Shown in pieces: positions 1 through 8,760 of a stretch of DNA of 64,000 nt. The notes below the pieces were generated by a model that saw only the letters and a program-made list of their open reading frames with translations, searched no databases and was not told the DNA's origin. A program made the position numbers and the translations under genes. This DNA comes from Bacillus carboniphilus (lineage in GTDB: Bacteria; Bacillota; Bacilli; Bacillales; JAIVKR01). The stretch spans positions 310,001 through 374,000 of the forward strand of contig NZ_CP129013.1 of assembly GCF_020524035.2 (NCBI RefSeq). Reading direction: 5' to 3'. How positions within the stretch are numbered: the stretch's first letter is position 1; every line of letters starts with the position of its first letter.

Positions 1-921
1 GAGAATCTGGTTCAGGAAAATCAGTCACTACCAAATCGATTATGGGTCTTTTACCAGAAAAAGTATCCGATATTAAAAAAGGTCAAATCCTTTTTGAAGA
101 TCAAGATTTAACAAAGCTTTCCGAACGTGAAATGCAAAAGATCCGTGGGAAAGACATTTCGATGATTTTTCAAGATCCGATGACTTCGTTAAATCCGACG
201 ATGAGAATTGGTTCGCAAATAATGGAACCATTAAGAAAGCATCAAGGAATGAGCAAAGCCGCAGCTAAAGAAAGAGCGCTGGATCTTTTAAGGCTGGTCG
301 GAATTCCAAAACCTGAAATAAGACTTAAACAATATCCTCATCAGTTTTCAGGAGGAATGAGACAACGTGTGGTAATCGCGATAGCCTTAGCTTGTAATCC
401 GAAAGTACTAATTGCTGATGAACCGACAACAGCTTTAGACGTAACCATTCAAGCACAAATTTTAGAATTAATGAAAGATTTACAAAAAAAAGGTTGAAAC
501 TTCGATTATCTTTATTACTCATGACTTAGGTGTTGTCGCAAACGTTGCTGATCGAGTGGCCGTAATGTATGGAGGACAAATTGTCGAAACGGGAACGGTT
601 GACGAGATTTTTTACAATCCTCAACATCCGTATACGTGGGGTTTAATTAGTTCAATGCCAGATTTAGAGACGACTAGTGATGAACTATATGCTATACCAG
701 GTTCTCCTCCTGATTTAACCGATCCACCTAAAGGAGACCCATTTGCCGCAAGGAATGAATACGCGATGAAAATTGATTTTGAAAAACAGCCTCCACTTTT
801 TAAAGTTTCCGAAACTCATTATGCGGCAACGTGGTTGCTCCATCCTAATGCACCGAAGGTAGAACCGCCGAAAGCAGTAAGAATGAGACAACAGCAGTTC
901 AACGCGAACAAGGGGGTGTAA
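1..921 (+). pseudogene. oppD: Oligopeptide ABC transporter ATP-binding protein OppD (5'-truncated, frameshifted)
   Basis: This is one of the two ATPases that power oligopeptide uptake through the membrane OppBC channel. The gene enters from the left edge: codons from base 3 read ESGSGKS, the end of a Walker A loop. The ABC signature (FSGGMRQR) and Walker B (LIADEP) follow, and the C-terminal oligopeptide-transporter tail ends at 921. The frame breaks at an A8 run (484-491), where an in-frame TGA closes the first part at 497. Removing one A restores [18 protein letters not shown], the expected H-loop region. oppF follows 5 bp downstream. I read this as a normal OppD with a one-base insertion, most likely a sequencing error. 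Confidence 0.9.
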
Positions 922-926
922 GGAAC

Positions 927-1859
927 GTGGCAGAGAAAATTCTTGAAGTGAAAAATTTAAAACAACATTTTAATATAGGAAAACCGAATGAAGTAAAAGC
1001 AGTAGATGGAATCACGTTCGATATTCGTGAAGGTGAAACATTTGGTTTAGTTGGTGAGTCAGGGTGCGGTAAATCAACAACAGGTAGAACCATTATTCGT
1101 TTATATGATGCCACAGATGGACAAGTTCTTTTTAATGGAGAAAATGTTCATGGGAAAAAATCAAAGTCTGAACTTAAAAAGTTTAATCGAAAAATGCAAA
1201 TGATTTTCCAAGATCCTTATGCTTCGTTAAATCCTCGTATGAAAGTTGAGGACATTATTGCTGAAGGAATCGACATTCATGGATTAGCTAAGGATAAGGC
1301 TGAAAGAAAGAAAAAAGTTCATGATTTATTGGAAACGGTAGGGCTAAACAAAGAGCATGCAGGTAGATATCCACATGAGTTCAGTGGTGGACAACGTCAA
1401 CGTATCGGTATTGCTAGAGCATTAGCAGTTGATCCAGATTTTATTATTGCGGACGAACCGATTTCAGCATTGGATGTATCAATTCAAGCACAAGTAGTAA
1501 ACCTACTTCAAAAACTTCAAAAAGAAAAGAATTTAACGTATTTATTTATTGCCCATGATTTATCAATGGTCAAGTACATTAGCGATCGTATCGGTGTAAT
1601 GTATTTTGGTAATATGGTTGAGATTGCTGACTCGGATGAGTTATATAAAAACGCTCTTCATCCGTATACAAAATCACTTTTATCAGCTATTCCACAACCA
1701 GATCCTCATTCAGAAAGAAATAGAAAACGTGTGGAGTATAACCCATCTGTTCATAACTATGATGAAGGTGAAGAACTTCAATTACGTGAAGTAAAGCCAG
1801 GTCATTGGGTGCGTTGTTCGGAAAAAGAATTTAAGCAATATCAAAATCAACTATCGTAA
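927..1859 (+). CDS. oppF: Oligopeptide ABC transporter ATP-binding protein OppF
   Basis: The second Opp ATPase, 310 aa, is full length for the family. Visible motifs are Walker A GESGCGKS (about residues 43-50), the Q-loop region MIFQDPYASLNPRM, the signature FSGGQRQR, Walker B FIIADEP and the H-loop FIAHD. The C-terminal region has the HPYTKSLLSAIP motif typical of Opp/Dpp ATPases. A GTG start is preceded by a GTAAGGA ribosome site overlapping the oppD end, so the two are translationally linked. A strong terminator follows, making this the last gene of the opp operon. OppF pairs with OppD at the cytoplasmic face of the permease. Confidence 0.95.
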   Translation: MAEKILEVKNLKQHFNIGKPNEVKAVDGITFDIREGETFGLVGESGCGKSTTGRTIIRLYDATDGQVLFNGENVHGKKSKSELKKFNRKMQMIFQDPYASLNPRMKVEDIIAEGIDIHGLAKDKAERKKKVHDLLETVGLNKEHAGRYPHEFSGGQRQRIGIARALAVDPDFIIADEPISALDVSIQAQVVNLLQKLQKEKNLTYLFIAHDLSMVKYISDRIGVMYFGNMVEIADSDELYKNALHPYTKSLLSAIPQPDPHSERNRKRVEYNPSVHNYDEGEELQLREVKPGHWVRCSEKEFKQYQNQLS

Positions 1860-1864
1860 TGAAT

Positions 1865-1908
1865 AAAAAGGTATTTGTCTATATTTAATATAGGCAAATA
1901 CCTTTTTA
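1865..1908 (+). terminator. Rho-independent terminator of opp operon
   Basis: An inverted repeat with arms AAAAGGTATTTG and CAAATACCTTTT encloses a further CTATA/TATAG pairing and ends in a T run, directly after oppF. Confidence 0.85.
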
Positions 1909-1937
1909 TCATTTGTGAGAACTGCACACTCAAATTT

Positions 1938-2114
1938 TTATCGCCTTAATAGCGTACTCCACCCTTTTTGAGTCTGTTTTGACATACGATAATGCTGATC
2001 TATTACACTCTTTCTAAATAACTTAGTTGCAACTGTATAGACAATAGGTGAAAAGAAAGCAAGGATCGAAATTGAGACCAAGAAAAATAAAGAAAAATCA
2101 ATCCAAAATGCCAT
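1938..2114 (-). CDS. Small single-span membrane protein (58 aa), unknown function
   Basis: A 58-codon reading frame starts with ATG at 2114 after a strong GGAGGG ribosome site with 6-nt spacing and ends with TAA at 1938. Residues 1-28 begin MAFWIDFSLFFLVSISI and form one hydrophobic span. The remainder is a basic tail (KLFRKSVIDQHYRMSKQ, ending WSTLLRR), consistent with an N-terminal anchor and a cytoplasmic tail. It lies between opp and spx, where Bacillus genomes often hold small yjb genes. I do not recognise the family. The ribosome site and composition argue that it is a real gene. Confidence 0.6.
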   Translation of the reverse strand: MAFWIDFSLFFLVSISILAFFSPIVYTVATKLFRKSVIDQHYRMSKQTQKGWSTLLRR

Positions 2115-2253
2115 GTTACACCCTCCTTCAAGTAAACTAAAAATTGTCTCCCTCTCTCAATTAACCAGCAAAAACTGAAAATGAAGGTTTTACTGTTTTT
2201 TTTCGATTTCACGATAAATTTCAAAAGAAAATCCAATATATCATAAAAAGGTA

Positions 2254-2281
2254 TTGCATACTTACTTTTTTATAGTATAAT
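2254..2281 (+). promoter_or_regulatory. Probable sigma-A promoter of spx
   Basis: TTGCAT, a 16-bp spacer, then TATAAT, ending about 73 bp before the spx start. The -10 is a perfect consensus. Confidence 0.6.
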
Positions 2282-2354
2282 GAATATAGATTACTTATTT
2301 ACACTTATTATAATTTAAGAATGAATGATTCTTAAAGAGGAGTGAAAAGAGTTA

Positions 2355-2750
2355 ATGGTTACTTTGTACACAGCACCTAGCTGTACGTCTTGTCGAAAAG
2401 CAAAAGCATGGTTAGATGAACATCATATAGAATATAAAGAACGTAATATTATTTCAGATCCACTGAATGTTGAGGAAATTAAAGAAATTTTCCGCATGAC
2501 AGAAGATGGAACAGATGAAATCATTTCAACGCGTTCAAAAGTTTTTTCAAAGTTGAATGTGCAAATTGATTCTTTACCATTAAAGGAATTGTATCAATTA
2601 ATTGAAGAAAATCCAGGTTTACTTCGTAGACCGATTATTATGGATGAGAAACGTCTTCAAGTAGGCTACAATGAAGATGAAATCCGTAGGTTCTTACCAC
2701 GTAAAGTACGTACGTATCATCTTCGTGAAGCACAACGTATGGCAAATTAA
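2355..2750 (+). CDS. spxA: Transcriptional regulator Spx
   Basis: Spx is a global thiol-stress regulator that binds the RNA polymerase alpha C-terminal domain. It activates trxA/trxB-type genes and blocks activator contacts. The protein has 131 aa, the usual length, with the redox switch Cys-Thr-Ser-Cys at residues 10-13 and the conserved RSKVF segment in the alpha-CTD contact region (about residue 60). The ArsC-like fold and the C-terminal [15 protein letters not shown] segment are intact. Its proteolytic control factors are nearby: mecA downstream and yjbH, whose product delivers Spx to ClpXP, at 8.7 kb. Confidence 0.96.
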   Translation: MVTLYTAPSCTSCRKAKAWLDEHHIEYKERNIISDPLNVEEIKEIFRMTEDGTDEIISTRSKVFSKLNVQIDSLPLKELYQLIEENPGLLRRPIIMDEKRLQVGYNEDEIRRFLPRKVRTYHLREAQRMAN

Positions 2751-2766
2751 CATAGAAACTTATATA

Positions 2767-2810
2767 AAGTTGAATTAGAAATGTAAACAACACTTCTAAT
2801 TCAACTTTTT
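2767..2810. terminator. Bidirectional terminator between spx and yjbE
   Basis: AAGTTGAATTAGAA and TTCTAATTCAACTT pair around a 12-nt loop with a T run following spx. The minus-strand yjbE stop codon (2801-2803) lies inside the stem, so one hairpin probably ends both convergent transcripts. Confidence 0.8.
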
Positions 2811-3469
2811 GTTATTTTTGATGTAATGGAAGAATAAATGACGGCAGTAATCGTAATGGAAAACATAAGAATAAAGGGGAGAGCCGAGACCATTTGTGGG
2901 CTTTCATGTAATAGGAAAGCAATACTTTCGTCTTGTATAATCATTTCTCCTGCTGTGAATGCTAATATTGCACCACCAATATAAAGGATTAATGGGAAGC
3001 GATTCATAAGTGATAAAAGGATTTTACTTCCCCAAACGATGATGGGAATAGACAGGGATAATCCAAATGCAACGAGTAAAGTGTTTCCTTTTGCAGCGCC
3101 AGCTACGGCTACAACGTTATCTAACCCCATAAAAAGATCAGCTAAAACAATTGTTTGAACGGCTTTCATTAACGTATAAGGGCTGTTAATTTTATTTTCA
3201 TTTCCCTTTTTATCAATAATAAAAGAAAATGCTATATATAATAATAGTAAACCACCTAACACTTGAATAAAGGGTACTTTTAAAAGATAAACTGTGAATA
3301 TTGTCAATAAAATTCTGATCAGGATAGCTAGAAATGTACCAATAATAATCGCTTTATTCCTAATGTGTAGAGGGAGATTCCTACAAGCCAGTGCAATGAT
3401 AATCGCATTATCTCCACCTAAAATAAGATCGATCCCAATGATCGTAAATATTGATAATAATTCATCCAT
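2801..3469 (-). CDS. yjbE: TerC-family integral membrane protein YjbE
   Basis: This 222-aa multi-span membrane protein carries both TerC signatures: DLILGGDNAI near residues 14-23, and LADLFMGLDNVVAVAGAA in the second half. The acidic residues in these motifs are thought to coordinate a divalent metal. Bacillus TerC relatives are linked to manganese export or metalation of secreted enzymes. About seven hydrophobic segments are visible, with a hydrophilic loop at IDKKGNENK. The gene is convergent with spx and shares its terminator. No yybP-ykoY-type manganese riboswitch is evident upstream. The family call is firm; the substrate is inferred. Confidence 0.88.
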   Translation of the reverse strand: MDELLSIFTIIGIDLILGGDNAIIIALACRNLPLHIRNKAIIIGTFLAILIRILLTIFTVYLLKVPFIQVLGGLLLLYIAFSFIIDKKGNENKINSPYTLMKAVQTIVLADLFMGLDNVVAVAGAAKGNTLLVAFGLSLSIPIIVWGSKILLSLMNRFPLILYIGGAILAFTAGEMIIQDESIAFLLHESPQMVSALPFILMFSITITAVIYSSITSKITKS

Positions 3470-3593
3470 TCTTCAAAAACCTCACTTATTCTTTGTGGCT
3501 TGTACATTATATGAGCCATGTACCAAATATATTCAGGAGGATATTGCCCTGATTTTTAAATTCCAAGGTTTTTTTATTTCTTTATTGCCCTTT

Positions 3594-3621
3594 TTGTCAT
3601 ACAATAGGAGTACAAGATAAT
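3594..3621 (+). promoter_or_regulatory. Candidate sigma-A promoter of mecA, followed by a leader hairpin
   Basis: TTGTCA, 16 bp, GATAAT. The leader of about 160 nt contains a hairpin at 3661-3683 (AACAAGAAA/TTTCTTGTT) of unknown role. Nothing else is visible in the 3475-3783 gap. Confidence 0.45.
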
Positions 3622-3783
3622 ATGGTGTCCTTAATTTTTGGAGACAGACTAGAGTTATAGAACAAGAAAAGGCTTTCTTGTTTATCACAGAGAGTCCACT
3701 TGGTAGCTTTTGTTTGTGCAGTCTTGTCTTTAATAGGGGGTTCATATCCCTTCAATTTGAAAATGAGAAGGGAAGTGTATAAA

Positions 3784-4452
3784 ATGGATATTGAACGTAT
3801 TAATGAAAATACTGTAAAGTTTTATGTTTCATATGTCGATATAGAAGACCGAGGATTTAATCGTGAAGAAATATGGTATGATCGCGAAAGAAGTGAAGAG
3901 TTGTTTTGGGATATGATGGATGAAATTTCTGAAACAGAAGGATTTAAAATTGAAGGGCCCCTATGGATTCAGGTACATGCCATGGATAAAGGACTTGAAG
4001 TGGTTGTAACAAGAGCTCAAGTTTCAAAAGATGGACAAAAATTAGAGCTACCGATTGCAGATGACAAGCTAAAGTCTGTACCAGTAGATGAAAATATTGA
4101 TTCAATACTAAATAAATACTTTAACACTTCATCAGATACTGAAGAGGACATAGAAGAATCTGATCAAGAACAGTTAGATATTATGCTCATATTTGATGAC
4201 TTTGAAGATTTAATTTCATTAGCTAAATTATCTTTAGAGGGATTTAATAACTCTCTATTTTCATATAATGACAAGTATTATCTTTATATCGAGTTTAACG
4301 ATGAAGACGATGATGATTGGATTGAAGATCAATTAAGTCGCTTATTAGAGTTTGGAAGTGAATCTCGAATAACTGTTCATCGGCTCCTAGAATACGGAAA
4401 AATGATCGTAGAAGATGGTGCTCTTTCACAAATAAAGCAGCACTTTTCATAA
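3784..4452 (+). CDS. mecA: Adaptor protein MecA
   Basis: MecA is the adaptor that brings ComK and other substrates to ClpCP protease and promotes ClpC hexamer assembly. The ATG at 3784 is chosen because the protein then starts MDIERINENTVKFYVSY, the standard MecA N-terminus, after a GAAGGGAAG ribosome site. The product has 222 aa. The N-terminal substrate-binding domain covers about residues 1-85, an acidic linker about 108-130 (SDTEEDIEESDQEQ), and the C-terminal ClpC-binding domain the rest. Its neighbour coiA is a competence gene, matching the conserved yjbF-coiA order. Confidence 0.95.
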   Translation: MDIERINENTVKFYVSYVDIEDRGFNREEIWYDRERSEELFWDMMDEISETEGFKIEGPLWIQVHAMDKGLEVVVTRAQVSKDGQKLELPIADDKLKSVPVDENIDSILNKYFNTSSDTEEDIEESDQEQLDIMLIFDDFEDLISLAKLSLEGFNNSLFSYNDKYYLYIEFNDEDDDDWIEDQLSRLLEFGSESRITVHRLLEYGKMIVEDGALSQIKQHFS

Positions 4453-4482
4453 GAAGCTTCTTGAGAGAAGTTTCTTTTTTTT
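4453..4482 (+). terminator. Terminator after mecA
   Basis: Short hairpin GAAGCTTCTT/AGAAGTTTC followed by T8, beginning at the mecA stop. Confidence 0.55.
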
Positions 4483-4559
4483 AAGAAAAATTTTAGTATA
4501 GTGTATTCGATCATGAAAATAATAACATTTAGGCGTTATAAATTCTGTGAGGTGATCGT

Positions 4560-4742
4560 ATGGAGATAAATCGAGTGAGACAAATTTTATCATCATCAGC
4601 TGATATTGATGTTGAATATCAAGGGGCAGCTGTTTGGATTGATGATATTAGTGAGGATGGACTGACTGCCACTGTTCATTTAAGAGGCCCTTTAGAGCAA
4701 CGTACGATTGTTCCAGTTAGAGATTTACATGAAATAAGTTAA
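4560..4742 (+). CDS. sspH: H-type small acid-soluble spore protein
   Basis: A 60-aa protein starting MEINRVRQILSSSADIDVEY and containing VWIDDISED and TVHLRGPLEQRTIVPV, the pattern of the SspH minor SASP family made in the forespore. The ribosome site GAGGTGAT lies 5 nt before the ATG. A GTATA segment about 65 bp upstream and AATAATA about 17 bp further on weakly resemble a sigma-G promoter (-35 and -10). It sits as a single gene with its own terminator between mecA and coiA. Its exact role in the spore nucleoid is not known for this class. Confidence 0.93.
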   Translation: MEINRVRQILSSSADIDVEYQGAAVWIDDISEDGLTATVHLRGPLEQRTIVPVRDLHEIS

Positions 4743-4768
4743 TGTCTCAAATAATTATATCATAGTTA

Positions 4769-4797
4769 GGCTTATGAGCTTTTAGCATAAGCCTTTT
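4769..4797 (+). terminator. Terminator after sspH
   Basis: GGCTTATG and CATAAGCC flank an 8-nt loop, then T5. Confidence 0.85.
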
Positions 4798-4973
4798 TAT
4801 GATACAAAAAGAAAAATCAATTTTGCATTTTTGAAGCTGAAAAGACATTTTTTCAATAAGAAAAACTTCAAAAATGAGATAGTATCCTTCATCATTTATC
4901 AACTTTACTCTGTTGATAAAAAAGTAGGTATAGATATAGTAGTATGTATATAGTTTTTTAAGAAGGTGATCCT

Positions 4974-6080
4974 CTGTTTGTAGCAATAACCGATAAAGGT
5001 CATAAAATGTTCGCGGAGAGAGCGAAAAGACAAGGAATTTATTATTGCCCTGGATGTAAGCAAAATGTGCAATTAAAAAAAGGCAGTAACAGACTTCCTC
5101 ATTTCGCCCATTATAAAAATAATATTTGTACATATACTCAAGAAGGGGAGTCACAGCAGCATTTAAAAGGAAAGTACATTTTGTATCACTATTTTAAAAA
5201 GCAAAAGAAACAAATTCAGTTGGAACCTTATTTTCAACAAATCAAACAACGACCGGATTTATTTCTTGTTGATGAAAGACTCGTAATAGAATACCAATGC
5301 AGTGTGATACCGACTAAGTTAATAAAACGTCGTTCTAAAGGATATGAAGAAATGACGTATAAATCAATTTGGATTATTGGGTCTCACCTCATAAATCGAC
5401 TAGGAACATATCAATATCGTTTAACACCTTTTCATTGGACAATGATAAATGATTTTCCTGCAACCTCTTCTTCCTCACTATATTTTTTAGATTCTACAAG
5501 TTTAATAACCTTACACAATTTAATTCCTTTTTCAAAACAAAATGTTTTTGCACTTTCATCAAGACAATCTTTAACGAATGATAGGAGGTGGAACCTTAAA
5601 AAAGAAGCACTTTTTGAGAATTGGTGGAAGAAGGTACAAAAAAATAGACTTAAACCGATTAGACATTTATCAAGAAAAGAAAGAGAACTGCAAAGCTATT
5701 TATATGAAAATTTTCAATTATCTTATAACTGCCTGCCTTCAGAAGCTTATTTGCCGCTATCGTCAGGTTGGATGGTGGATGAGTCCGTTTACTTATGGCA
5801 ATCATGGTTGTTAATGATGATTAAAGAAGAGGTAGATCCACTTTTTCGTGTAGAAAAATTACTATGGAAACTCAATGCCCTTACCATTCATTTTAGAAAA
5901 CCACCTAAAGAGGCGGTCTTGGAATATTTATGTCACCTACAATATCTTAAAATCATTGATAAGGTTGGATCGAATATATATAAAAAACGCAACCCCATTA
6001 TTATTAGCAATGATTTAGCAAAAAGTTTAAAAAGAGATGAACAATTGATGGATTTTTATCGAAAAAATAAGTTTACCTAG
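4974..6080 (+). CDS. coiA: Competence protein CoiA-like
   Basis: CoiA is a late-competence protein needed for recombination of transforming DNA. The N-terminus has a zinc-ribbon-like CPGCKQNVQLKKG and a PHFAHY motif. A restriction-nuclease-like core follows (RPDLFLVDERLVIEYQCS). The first ATG is at 5007, but in-frame codons upstream (FVAITDKGHK) match the usual CoiA start (MxxALTxxGx), and an AAGGTG ribosome site at 4964-4969 points to initiation at CTG 4974. That would be a rare start or a mutated TTG/ATG. The product is about 368 aa, or 357 aa from 5007. The next gene is pepF, as in B. subtilis. Confidence 0.87.
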   Translation: MFVAITDKGHKMFAERAKRQGIYYCPGCKQNVQLKKGSNRLPHFAHYKNNICTYTQEGESQQHLKGKYILYHYFKKQKKQIQLEPYFQQIKQRPDLFLVDERLVIEYQCSVIPTKLIKRRSKGYEEMTYKSIWIIGSHLINRLGTYQYRLTPFHWTMINDFPATSSSSLYFLDSTSLITLHNLIPFSKQNVFALSSRQSLTNDRRWNLKKEALFENWWKKVQKNRLKPIRHLSRKERELQSYLYENFQLSYNCLPSEAYLPLSSGWMVDESVYLWQSWLLMMIKEEVDPLFRVEKLLWKLNALTIHFRKPPKEAVLEYLCHLQYLKIIDKVGSNIYKKRNPIIISNDLAKSLKRDEQLMDFYRKNKFT

Positions 6081-6160
6081 TCAAAAATCGGGCATATACA
6101 TTTGCTTAAATAAAGATGATTCCTTATGATAAATATAGGAAAGGAAAGGGGTATTGAATT

Positions 6161-7980
6161 ATGAGTGAAAAAATGACAAAAAGATTACCAAAAAGAGATG
6201 AAATCAACATAGAAGATACGTGGAGATTGGAGGACATTTTTGAAACTGATGATCAATGGAATGGAGAGTTCGCAGACGTTAAAGAACTCTTCCTAAACTT
6301 GAATCTTTCAAAGGAAAGTTAGCTGAATCTAGTCAAACTTTATTTGAAGGTCTGCAATATGCTGATGAAATTTCAGAAAGAATTGAAAAACTTTTTACAT
6401 ATGCACATATGAGGTACGACCAAGACACAACAAATTCTTTTTATCAAGGATTGAATGATCGTGCAATGAGTTTGTATTCACAAGTTGCAAGTGCTACGGC
6501 CTATATGATTCCCGAAATTTTAGACATCGATGAAAGTAAGTTAACAAACTTTTTAGAAGAAAACCAAGAGTTACAATTATATGCTCATGCATTAGATAAA
6601 ATAAATAAAAAACGACCACATGTTTTGAGTGCTGAAGAGGAAGCCATAATCGCGCAAAGCTCTGAAGTATTTGAAGCATCCAGCAATACATTCGGTGTGC
6701 TTAATAATGCCGATCTTCAATTTCCATCAATAGAGGATGAAAATGGGGAAGAAGTCCAAATAACCCATGGGAACTTTATTCGTTTTTTAGAAAGTGAAAA
6801 CCGTTCTGTACGTGAGAAAGCCTTTAAAGCGGTTTTTAATACGTATAGTGATTATAACAATACGTTCGCCTCTACTTTGAATGGAGCAGTAAAGAAAGAT
6901 AATTTATATGCAAGACTAAAAAAATACGAAAGTGCAAGACAGGCAGCGTTAAGTGTTAACGATATTCCTGAGAAAGTTTACGATCAATTAGTCACAACAG
7001 TGAATAAATATTTGCCTTTATTGCACCGATATGTTGAGTTGCGTAAAAAAGTATTGGGTGTAAAAGAGCTACATATGTACGATTTATATACACCTTTAAT
7101 AAAAGAGGTGGATATGAAAGTTACGTATTCAGAAGCAAAAGACTTGTTATTAAAAGGATTAAGCCCAATGGGAGACGAATATTTAAGCATCTTACAAAAG
7201 GGATTTGATGACCGCTGGGTAGATGTTTATGAAAACAAAGGCAAACGAAGTGGAGCATATTCTTCTGGGGCGTACGGAACAAACCCTTATATCCTAATGA
7301 ACTGGCAAGATAACGTTAATAACTTATTTACGCTTGCCCATGAGTTTGGCCACTCATTGCATAGCTATTATACACGTAAAACGCAGCCGTACACTTATGG
7401 AGACTATTCTATTTTTGTAGCTGAAGTTGCCTCGACAACAAACGAAGCTTTGTTGAGTGATTATTTATTAAAAACGTTAGAGGATGATCAAAAGCGTCTC
7501 TATATTTTAAATCATTACCTTGAAGGATTTAGAGGGACGGTTTTCCGTCAAACGATGTTTGCGGAATTTGAGCTTGAAATTCATACAAGAGCCCAAAATG
7601 GAGAACCTTTAACTCCGCAATTATTAAGTGAGATTTATTATGATCTTAATAAAAAATATTATGGAGAAAACATGGTTGTAGACGAGGAAATTGCAGTTGA
7701 GTGGGCCCGTATTCCTCACTTTTACTATAATTATTACGTCTATCAATATGCAACTGGTTTTTCAGCTGCAACTGCTTTAAGTGAGCAAATTTTAACTGAA
7801 GGAAAGCCAGCTGTTGAACGATTTGTAGAATATTTAAAGGCAGGTAATTCTGATTATCCAATTGAGGTGTTAAAGAAAGCAGGAGTTGATATGACCACTT
7901 CAGAGCCTATAGAAAAGGCTTGTAAAGTGTTTGAACAGAAGTTGAATGAAATGGAGAGCTTATTGCAAAGGAACAGCTAA
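6161..7980 (+). pseudogene. pepF: Oligoendopeptidase F (M3 metallopeptidase), frameshifted near 5' end
   Basis: A cytoplasmic zinc oligopeptidase that degrades peptides of about 7-17 residues. The ATG at 6161 follows GGAAAGGGG and gives MSEKMTKRLPKRDEIN and then DTWRLEDIF, the normal N-terminus. The frame is lost near 6287-6291 and closes at 6322. The downstream frame resumes LPKLESFKGKLAESSQTL and continues to 7980 with the zinc motif HEFGHSLH. One missing base at about 6288 explains the break. Joined, the protein is about 606 aa, the family length. Internal initiation at 6409 would lack the N-terminal region. I suspect a sequence error rather than decay. Confidence 0.9.
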
Positions 7981-8009
7981 TTTTGTGAGTATCTAACTGC
8001 TCTATAGAG

Positions 8010-8043
8010 AAAGCCCCCGCTTATGTTAGGACGGGGGCTTTTG
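8010..8043 (+). terminator. Terminator after pepF
   Basis: AAGCCCCCG and CGGGGGCTT around an 11-nt loop, followed by T residues. Confidence 0.9.
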
Positions 8044-8048
8044 TGTAT

Positions 8049-8228
8049 CTAAAATCCTTTGAAGGTTTTTCGATGGTTAATTTGATAAAAGGTCAAGAGA
8101 ATTGCGAAAAATAAAAAGATCGACGAAAGAGTGAGGGGGAATAAATCCATTAAGGCTAGTATTTGCAATCCAAAACAGATGATCCACCCGATAATGGATA
8201 GTAGCAAAACCAAGTGTTTCTTTTTCAT
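8049..8228 (-). CDS. Small two-span membrane protein (59 aa), unknown function
   Basis: An ATG at 8228 with GTGAGGT upstream opens a 59-codon frame ending TAG at 8049. The protein starts MKKKHLVLLLSIIGWIICFG. Two hydrophobic segments (about residues 5-27 and 32-48) are joined by a short LFPLTLSS turn, and the tail is basic (NHRKTFKGF). It is convergent with pepF, whose terminator ends just beyond its stop. I do not recognise the family. The reading frame looks genuine because of the ribosome site, the membrane topology and the lack of any competing frame. Confidence 0.55.
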   Translation of the reverse strand: MKKKHLVLLLSIIGWIICFGLQILALMDLFPLTLSSIFLFFAILLTFYQINHRKTFKGF

Positions 8229-8326
8229 TGCTCGTTAACCTCACTTACCTCATATAGAACTTGTTTTACTAAAGTTTATTCATATATTCATTAAAAATGA
8301 CTGAAAGCTTAAGGATATTTAAAGAG

Positions 8327-8475
8327 GCTGTTCAAAAAGTCATGAAAAATTGCTGTCGAATAACTTTGTTGTCTCGCTATTCCACTCCTCATGTACAGAG
8401 AACGTACACTGTGGTGCTCATAGCTTCGTCGCCTCGTTCTTCTCGGCCCTTTTCCCCCTACTTTTTGAACCCTCA
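8327..8475 (-). repeat. TIR-bounded repeat R1 (internally deleted family R copy)
   Basis: Begins GGCTGTTCAAAAAGTCATG and ends CTTTTTGAACC, matching the ends of the longer copies at 14.5, 33.3 and 41.9 kb in inverted orientation. Only about 149 bp remain and most of the RUCCU hairpin modules are missing. A reading frame across it has no support. Confidence 0.8.
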
Positions 8476-8532
8476 CTTAAATAGAAAATTACTTAAAACT
8501 TGTGACAAATTAATGAACTTGAGAAAAAAACC

Positions 8533-8562
8533 TTGTCAAAGTTCGACATAATCTGATATGAT
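8533..8562 (+). promoter_or_regulatory. Promoter of RoxS/RsaE sRNA with possible Rex/ResD sites
   Basis: TTGTCA, 18 bp, TATGAT, placing the start near 8569-8571. The dyad TTGTCAAAGTTCGACATAA, which begins at the -35, resembles a Rex operator. TTGTGACAAATTAA about 35 bp upstream could be a ResD or Rex-type half. B. subtilis roxS is known to be controlled by ResD and Rex; the sites here are inferred. Confidence 0.6.
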
Positions 8563-8570
8563 TAATACGT

Positions 8571-8688
8571 GAAATTGATCACATAACAAACATTTACCCC
8601 TTTGTTTGACCGTGAAAAATTTCTCCCATCCCCTTTGTTGTCGTTAAGACATATAAAAGAAGCTATGGTTCGGTCATAGCTTCTTTTT
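8571..8688 (+). ncRNA. roxS: Small regulatory RNA RoxS (RsaE)
   Basis: The segment contains the hallmark conserved pieces of RsaE/RoxS: GAAATTGATCACATAACAAA, then CCCCTTTGTTTGA, then GTGAAAAATTTCTCCCATCC and CCCCTTTGTTG. The C-rich loops pair with ribosome-binding sites of target mRNAs. In Bacillus and Staphylococcus this RNA represses TCA-cycle and other oxidation genes when NADH or nitric oxide signals respiration stress. A terminator hairpin AAGAAGCTATG/CATAGCTTCTT with T6 ends it at about 8688. The position between pepF and yjbH is the same as in B. subtilis. Length is about 118 nt. Confidence 0.92.
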
Positions 8689-8729
8689 TAATTAATTTAA
8701 GAAAGCGGTTACAAAAGTCAAACATTATA

Positions 8730-8760
8730 AAAATCCAGCAGATTAATCTGCTGGATTTTT
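8730..8760 (-). terminator. Terminator embedded in the last codons of yjbH
   Basis: AAAATCCAGCAGA/TCTGCTGGATTTT is a near-perfect palindrome. Read on the minus strand it contains the codons Asn-Pro-Ala-Asp-stop of yjbH, so the coding end doubles as the terminator stem. It can also serve the plus strand. Confidence 0.85.

Noticed and set aside
8297-8551. 84-codon frame near the 8.3-kb repeat
   Set aside because: It is made of R1 repeat sequence plus the roxS promoter region and has no coding support.
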